This document shows positions 59,708-64,000 of a DNA stretch of 64,000 nt, in pieces (the first letter of the stretch is position 1; the number at the start of each line of letters is the position of its first letter). Position numbers and translations under genes: made by a program. Below the pieces are notes generated by a model. The model was not told the DNA's origin. It did not search any database and saw only the letters and a program-made list of their open reading frames with translations. This stretch comes from Oscillospiraceae bacterium (lineage in GTDB: Bacteria; Bacillota_A; Clostridia; Oscillospirales; Oscillospiraceae). The stretch covers positions 8,640 through 72,639 of the forward strand of contig JAFTKA010000003.1 in assembly GCA_017456105.1 (NCBI GenBank). The letters run 5' to 3'.

Positions 59708-61126
59708 TCACTGTTGGGGAAGTGTAAAGGTAAAGGCGGTTTTCCCGTCCTTGCTGGAAACGGAGATGTCCTCACCGTGGCCGCAGACCAATGTTTTTAC
59801 GATGTAAAGACCCAGTCCCCAGCCGTCCCGGTCCTGAGACCGGCTCTTATCCAGCTTGTGGAAACGGTCAAATACCAAAGGAAGCTCCTGGGGCGGAATG
59901 GTTTCACCGTCGTTACTGATGGTAACGTAGAGCTTGTTGCGGCTCTCCCGGATCTGCACGCCCAAAACGCCGCCCTCCGGGCAGAATTTTACCGCATTGT
60001 CCAGGAGGTTATAGACCACTTGGGTGATGGCGTCCTCGCTGGCCCAGGTGTGGACCGGATATTCCGGCAGCTCCACCTGCATATCGATGTTCTTTTGCAG
60101 AATCCGCTGTTCAAAGGTGATCAGCACTTTGCCCACACATTCCGTCAGATCGAACCGGGACTTTTGCTCTTCGGGAATGCCCTGCTCCTGCAGCCGGGAA
60201 ATATCCAGCATACTGCGAACCAGACGGCTCAGCCGTTTGCTCTCCTGGGATACGATATTAAGATACTGGGGGTGCTTTTCCGGCGGGATCGTGCCGTCCA
60301 GCATACCGTCCACATACCCGGAAATGGCGGTCATGGGGGTTTTTAGTTCGTGGGAGATATTGGCAATAAACTCCTGCCGCCGATACTCACTTTTCTGGAG
60401 GGAGGCGGCCATATTATTAAAGGCGATGGCCAGATCCTGCACTTCCTCCGGGGAAGAGCCCTCAACGGGAACACGGGCGTCCAGCTGACCGTGGCCGAAG
60501 GCGTTGGCGGCCCTGCCCATATCCCGCAGGGGGGCAGTAACCCGCCGGGTCAAAAAAGACATAATGATCATGGCAGCCAGGATCACCAAAGCGGAAACCA
60601 GCAGGTAAATATCCGAGATCCGGTCCAGCACCGCAAGACTGGAGCTGGTGGAAGCGGACACCACCACAAGGCCCAGGGGGGTGCTTTCCCGATAGAACGG
60701 CTGCACCACCACATAGCGGGTGTCGGCATAAAGGCCCTCGATCCGCCCGGTGTATTGCAGCGTGCCTTCCGAAAAAACGGAGGATAACTGCAATCCGGAA
60801 AGCTGCATGCCCTGATGCTTACAGCCCATGGGGGCATCGGAGCACAGCAAAAGCTGCCCGGCGGCGTTACAGATCACCGCATCGGTACTGGAAGAACTGC
60901 CGGACACAGACAGAAACATCAGAAAGTCCCGGTCAGGCAGAGCCGGGTCGGAAAAATAGGCTTCCGACAGCTGGGCATAGATGGCCGCATCGGCTTCCAG
61001 CCGCTCCATGGCCTGCTTTTCCAAATAGTCCTTAATGAGGATCTGAAAGGAAAAGCCTACCAGCAAAAGTGCCGTCAGAAGAACGATGGCCGCAGGAAAA
61101 AAGGTGCGGCTAAAGGTGGTTTTCAT
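59708..61126 (-). CDS. sensor histidine kinase
   Basis: A 472-residue membrane kinase: TM1 at about 10-30, an outside sensor domain, TM2 near 170-190, a HAMP linker, the HisKA box ISHELKTPMTAISGY with the phosphorylated His, and an ATPase domain with NLLDNAVKFCP and GWGLGLYIVK. It starts at the base following the regulator's stop codon. The signal is not known; the htrA gene downstream favours envelope stress. Confidence 0.93.
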   Translation of the reverse strand: MKTTFSRTFFPAAIVLLTALLLVGFSFQILIKDYLEKQAMERLEADAAIYAQLSEAYFSDPALPDRDFLMFLSVSGSSSSTDAVICNAAGQLLLCSDAPMGCKHQGMQLSGLQLSSVFSEGTLQYTGRIEGLYADTRYVVVQPFYRESTPLGLVVVSASTSSSLAVLDRISDIYLLVSALVILAAMIIMSFLTRRVTAPLRDMGRAANAFGHGQLDARVPVEGSSPEEVQDLAIAFNNMAASLQKSEYRRQEFIANISHELKTPMTAISGYVDGMLDGTIPPEKHPQYLNIVSQESKRLSRLVRSMLDISRLQEQGIPEEQKSRFDLTECVGKVLITFEQRILQKNIDMQVELPEYPVHTWASEDAITQVVYNLLDNAVKFCPEGGVLGVQIRESRNKLYVTISNDGETIPPQELPLVFDRFHKLDKSRSQDRDGWGLGLYIVKTLVCGHGEDISVSSKDGKTAFTFTLPQQ

Positions 61127-61813
61127 TTACTGCACCTCGAATTTATAGCCCACGCCCCAAACGGTCTTTAAGCTCCAGCGGTCAGAAACACCTTCCAGCT
61201 TTTCGCGGAGGCGTTTGACGTGTACGTCCACAGTCCGGGAATCGCCGAAATAATCAAAGCCCCAGACCTCGTCCAAAAGCTGGTTGCGGGTATAGACCCG
61301 GTTGGGAGAGGAGGCAAGATAGTATAGAAGCTCCATTTCCTTCGGGGGTGCGTCCTGCTTTTTGCCGTCCACCACCAGCTCAAAGGCGTCCATATCAATG
61401 GTCAGCTTGTCAAATACCAGCCGGCGGGCCTTGGTATCACTGCCGCCCTGCCCTGCACGGCGAAGCACTGCCTCGATCCGTGCAAGGACCTCCTTCATTT
61501 CGAAGGGCTTGGTGATATAGTCGTCGGCACCGGACTTGAGGCCGGCCACCTTGTCGTCGGTCTCGGATTTTGCGGTGAGCATGATCACGGGAGTCCGGGA
61601 ATCTTCCCGGATCGCACGGCACACGGCCCAGCCGTCCAGACCGGGCATCATCACGTCCAAAAGCACAAGATCCGGCTTGATGGTCCGGAACTTGGCAAGA
61701 CCCTGTTCGCCGTCGGAAGCGGTGGTAACGGCATAGCCTTCCTTTTCCAGATACATCTGCAAAAGCTCTCGAATATTCTGATCGTCTTCAATGACAAGCA
61801 CGGAAATAGCCAT
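61127..61813 (-). CDS. OmpR/PhoB-type response regulator
   Basis: A 228-residue regulator: receiver domain with acidic pair near 10, phosphorylated Asp near 53 (LVLLDVMMPG) and Lys near 103 (YITKPF), then a winged-helix DNA-binding domain ending TVWGVGYKFEV. First gene of a four-gene operon. AAAGGAGGGC precedes the ATG and lies directly against the end of the 281-bp inverted-repeat element, so its promoter must lie in or beyond that element. Confidence 0.94.
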   Translation of the reverse strand: MAISVLVIEDDQNIRELLQMYLEKEGYAVTTASDGEQGLAKFRTIKPDLVLLDVMMPGLDGWAVCRAIREDSRTPVIMLTAKSETDDKVAGLKSGADDYITKPFEMKEVLARIEAVLRRAGQGGSDTKARRLVFDKLTIDMDAFELVVDGKKQDAPPKEMELLYYLASSPNRVYTRNQLLDEVWGFDYFGDSRTVDVHVKRLREKLEGVSDRWSLKTVWGVGYKFEVQ

Positions 61814-61829
61814 AAAAAGCCCTCCTTTT

Positions 61830-62110
61830 TTAGGGTAGAGCGATAAATCCGAACCCGTTTTACAAAGGAAGGTTTATTGCTCTAACTTCGTTAAAATACT
61901 CGCAAATACACAAAGTATTTGCTGTGTTTTTGCCTCGCTAGAACAAAAACCTTCTCTTTGTAAAATCTGCGACCTGAAAGCGAGCAGATTTTGGATGATT
62001 TTTGTTCTATTGGGGCGAAGAAATGCTTTGTGCCTTGCGAGGCACAATAGGGCAAAAAGCGTCAAAAGAAGCCGCTTTCAGGCGAGTTCGGATTTGTCGC
62101 TCTACCCTAA
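61830..62110. mobile_element. 281-bp structured element with 25-bp inverted ends (MITE-like or ncRNA)
   Basis: The ends TTAGGGTAGAGCGATAAATC... and its near-perfect inverse ...GATTTGTCGCTCTACCCTAA match at 24 of 25 positions. Inside are several hairpins: TTGTGCC/GGCACAA, GCAAATAC/GTATTTGC, AAAATCTGC/GCAGATTTT nested in AGAACAAAAA/TTTTTGTTCT, and CCTGAAAGCG/CGCTTTCAGG. No transposase and no convincing gene (a 63-codon frame at 61874-62065 is not supported). No target duplication is evident. It fills most of the 405-bp gap between the regulator and uppP. Confidence 0.75.
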
Positions 62111-62158
62111 TTATAGCCCAAACAGGGGGATTATCTTGAACAATTTGTAAAGTCTGCC

Positions 62159-62187
62159 TTGCAATAAGGTAAGGTAGATGGTATCAT
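62159..62187 (+). promoter_or_regulatory. promoter of uppP
   Basis: TTGCAA, 17-bp spacer, TATCAT, 32 bases before the uppP start. Confidence 0.6.
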
Positions 62188-62218
62188 AAGAAAAAGCCTA
62201 TGACGGAAAGGAGTACAT

Positions 62219-63079
62219 ATGGACTTTATCGAACTACTAAAAGCAGTGCTGTTCGGCATCGTGGAGGGCATCACCGAGTGGCTGCCCATCTCCTCCACAG
62301 GACATATTATACTGCTCAACGACCTGATACCCCTGAAGGTGTCGGACAATTTTTACGATCTGTTTGAGATCATCATTCAGTTGGGTGCGATCTTTGCGGT
62401 TTTGGTGCTGTTCTTCCATAAGCTGAATCCCTTCTCTCCGAAAAAGGACACCTTGCAGAAGAAAAACACCTGGTCTCTTTGGTTTAAGGTAGTTGTGGCG
62501 GTGCTGCCCTCTGCGGTGATCGGCCTTTTGGTCGATGAGCCGCTGGATAACTTCCTGAGAAATACACCGGCACTGGGAACAAACTTAAACGTTGTGGTGG
62601 TAGCCGCCGCGTTGATCCTCTACGGCATCGCCTTTATTCTTGTGGAAAAGGCCAACGCCAGGAAAAGCTTCCGCATCAGCGATGTGAATGCCATTGATTA
62701 TAAGACCGCCCTGCTGATCGGTGCGTTCCAGTGCCTGAGCATTATCCCCGGCACGTCCCGGTCGGGAGCCACTATTTTGGGTGCGATCATGGTGGGGGTC
62801 AGCCGCAGTGCCGGTGCGGAATTCTCCTTCTTCCTGGCGATCCCCACCATGCTGGGTGCAAGCCTGCTGAAGCTGAAGGATTATTTGGGCATGCAGATGT
62901 CTCAGACGGAACTGGGCGTGCTGATCGTGGGCTGCGTGGTAGCATTCATTGTAAGCCTTTTGGTGATCAAGGCCCTGATGGAGTTTGTCCGCAAGCACAG
63001 CTTTGCGTCCTTCGGAGTTTACCGGATCGCCTTGGGAATCGTGGTTTTGGGCTACTTTGCCCTCCAAACTGTCCTCTGA
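62219..63079 (+). CDS. uppP: undecaprenyl-diphosphatase
   Basis: A 286-residue polytopic membrane enzyme (BacA/UppP) that recycles undecaprenyl pyrophosphate to the lipid carrier for peptidoglycan; raised amounts give bacitracin tolerance. Signature GIVEGITEWLPISSTGH (residues 13-29) and the second motif PGTSRSGATI near 180 are intact. It is a single gene with its own promoter and terminator. Confidence 0.96.
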   Translation: MDFIELLKAVLFGIVEGITEWLPISSTGHIILLNDLIPLKVSDNFYDLFEIIIQLGAIFAVLVLFFHKLNPFSPKKDTLQKKNTWSLWFKVVVAVLPSAVIGLLVDEPLDNFLRNTPALGTNLNVVVVAAALILYGIAFILVEKANARKSFRISDVNAIDYKTALLIGAFQCLSIIPGTSRSGATILGAIMVGVSRSAGAEFSFFLAIPTMLGASLLKLKDYLGMQMSQTELGVLIVGCVVAFIVSLLVIKALMEFVRKHSFASFGVYRIALGIVVLGYFALQTVL

Positions 63080-63081
63080 TA

Positions 63082-63124
63082 ACATACGGCTGCTGCAATC
63101 TTTGCAGCAGCCGTACGTTTATTT
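63082..63124 (+). terminator. terminator of uppP
   Basis: Stem ACGGCTGCTGCAA / TTGCAGCAGCCGT with loop TCT and GTTTATTTT following. Confidence 0.9.
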
Positions 63125-63148
63125 TACCATATTTTTTGTAAAACACAA

Positions 63149-63172
63149 CCCCCGGCTCGTTTGAGCCGGGGG
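63149..63172 (-). terminator. terminator of pnp
   Basis: Stem CCCCCGGCTC / GAGCCGGGGG with loop GTTT, then TTGTGTTTTAC on the minus strand. Confidence 0.8.
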
Positions 63173-63183
63173 TAAATGCCATA

Positions 63184-64000
63184 TTAGTTCTGCTCTTCCA
63201 TTTCCTTCAGAGCGTCCTTGCGGCTGAAGTTTGCACGGCCCTTCTCATCGAAGCCCATGAACTTAACCCAAGTCATATCGCCCAGATTCAGAACGTCCTC
63301 AACCTTCTCAACACGGCGGTTCTCCAGCTTGGAGATATGCACCATGCCGTCGTGGCCGGGAGCGATCTCAACGAAAGCACCGATGGGCAGGATCCGGACT
63401 ACCTTGCCGTAGTAGAGCTTGCCAACCTCGGGCACGAAGCAGATGTCGTCCACCATCTTCTTGGCGGCGTAAGCGGCCTCGGAGTCAACGGCGGAGATGA
63501 ATACGGAGCCGTCGTCGTCGATGTCCACCTTAGCACCGGTATCGGCACAGATCTTCTGAATGGTCTTGCCGCCGGAGCCGATGACCTCGCGGATCTTGTC
63601 CACGGGGATCTTCATGCTGATCATCTTGGGAGCGTATTCGGAAACCTCAGCACGGGGCTCAGCGATGCAGGGCAGCATGATCTCTTCCAGGATCTCCAGA
63701 CGGGCCTTGCGGCAGCGCTCCAGAGCGTCAGCAATGATCTCCATGGTCAGACCCTTGTTCTTCAGGTCCATCTGGATCGCGGTGATACCTTCGGAAGTAC
63801 CGGCTACCTTGAAGTCCATTTCGCCGTGGAAGTCCTCAACACCCTGAATGTCGGTGAAGGTTCTCCATTCACCGGTCTCCTGATCGGAGATGAGGCCGCA
63901 GGAAATACCGGCAACAGGCCGCTTGATGGGCACGCCGGCGTCCATCAGAGCCAGGGTGGAACCGCAGATGGAGCCCTGAGAGGTGGAGCCGTTGGAGGAC
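63184..64000 (-). CDS. pnp: polyribonucleotide nucleotidyltransferase, 5' end outside window
   Basis: The C-terminal 271 residues of PNPase, the phosphorolytic 3'-5' exoribonuclease of RNA turnover. The frame is open to the window edge, reading SSNGSTSQGSICGSTLALMDAG, part of the second RNase PH domain, so the ATG at 63945 is internal. Then follow the KH domain (IREVIGSGGKTIQKICADTG) and an S1 domain (GKLYYGKVVRILPIGAFVEI), ending soon after S1. Confidence 0.96.
   Translation of the reverse strand, partial: SSNGSTSQGSICGSTLALMDAGVPIKRPVAGISCGLISDQETGEWRTFTDIQGVEDFHGEMDFKVAGTSEGITAIQMDLKNKGLTMEIIADALERCRKARLEILEEIMLPCIAEPRAEVSEYAPKMISMKIPVDKIREVIGSGGKTIQKICADTGAKVDIDDDGSVFISAVDSEAAYAAKKMVDDICFVPEVGKLYYGKVVRILPIGAFVEIAPGHDGMVHISKLENRRVEKVEDVLNLGDMTWVKFMGFDEKGRANFSRKDALKEMEEQN

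Noticed and set aside
61874..62065. 63-codon frame inside the 281-bp inverted-repeat element
   Set aside because: No ribosome site and no recognisable domain; the sequence is explained by the element's hairpins.
1..64000. tRNA, rRNA, tmRNA, prophage, intact insertion sequence or CRISPR array
   Set aside because: Reading the intergenic stretches on both strands showed none; only small non-coding repeats and one inverted-repeat element without a transposase.

Overview
The window is a 64 kb stretch of a chromosome from an anaerobic, fermentative member of the Bacillota, most likely class Clostridia and order Oscillospirales (genus not determinable from the sequence alone). This rests on the dnaA-dnaN-S4-recF-gyrB-gyrA block with an origin between dnaA and dnaN, the electron-bifurcating NfnAB transhydrogenase, a Na+-translocating oxaloacetate decarboxylase beside ATP-dependent PEP carboxykinase, sporulation-lineage genes (YtvI-like, DUF421/DUF4363, RemB, Soj/Spo0J with consensus parS), AGGAGG ribosome binding sites, and the many dispersed palindromic repeats typical of gut Oscillospirales. 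No tRNA, rRNA, CRISPR array, prophage or intact transposase is visible.

Layout. 1-1.8 kb: 3' part of an archaeal-type ornithine cyclodeaminase family gene overlapping a PflX-like radical SAM gene. 1.9-5.5 kb: a heterodimeric ABC exporter with one degenerate ATPase site. 5.7-10.6 kb: ricT, holB, CBS-type pyrophosphatase and asparaginase, all leftward. 10.8-12.8 kb: D-Ala-D-Ala carboxypeptidase, then a cobalamin riboswitch plus terminator in front of a single small DUF4430 lipoprotein. 13-14 kb: rpsF-ssb-rpsR. 14.3-18.4 kb: DUF421/DUF4363 pair, ferritin-like protein, lexA, and prfC with a seven-codon leader ORF. 18.5-23 kb: exonuclease and sugar-binding lipoprotein diverging from a fucose-isomerase-like/class II aldolase pair. 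23-28.7 kb: rqcH-mrnC-GH25, an aspartate kinase with no ACT domains, PheB-like ACT protein, YtvI-like protein. 28.8-35.2 kb: zinc-ribbon protein, two parS sites, parA-parB-serS, mscL, nfnAB. 35.4-39.7 kb: DUF6440-SPFH-NfeD, recG, rpsT. 40-49.6 kb: oriC and the dnaA to gyrA block, followed by rnhA and remB. 49.7-57.2 kb: lipoprotein, then an eight-gene leftward Na+-decarboxylase/pckA region with duplicated beta and gamma subunits and a 46-residue membrane protein. 57.7-61.8 kb: response regulator, histidine kinase, HtrA and acyl-ACP thioesterase operon, preceded by a 281-bp structured element with 25-bp inverted ends. 62.2-64 kb: uppP and the 3' part of pnp.

How the parts work together. The core is the replication origin with its initiator, clamp, gyrase and segregation genes. 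Metabolic genes point to oxaloacetate/PEP/pyruvate interconversion coupled to a sodium gradient, and to ferredoxin/NAD(P)H balancing. The least ordinary signals are non-coding: the prfC leader, the riboswitch-controlled DUF4430 gene, a covarying ACT-loop hairpin family, a perfect 25-bp operator-like palindrome at nfnAB, three tandem DnaA boxes 16 kb from oriC, the 281-bp inverted-repeat element, and a 50-bp double-palindrome repeat with three identical copies.
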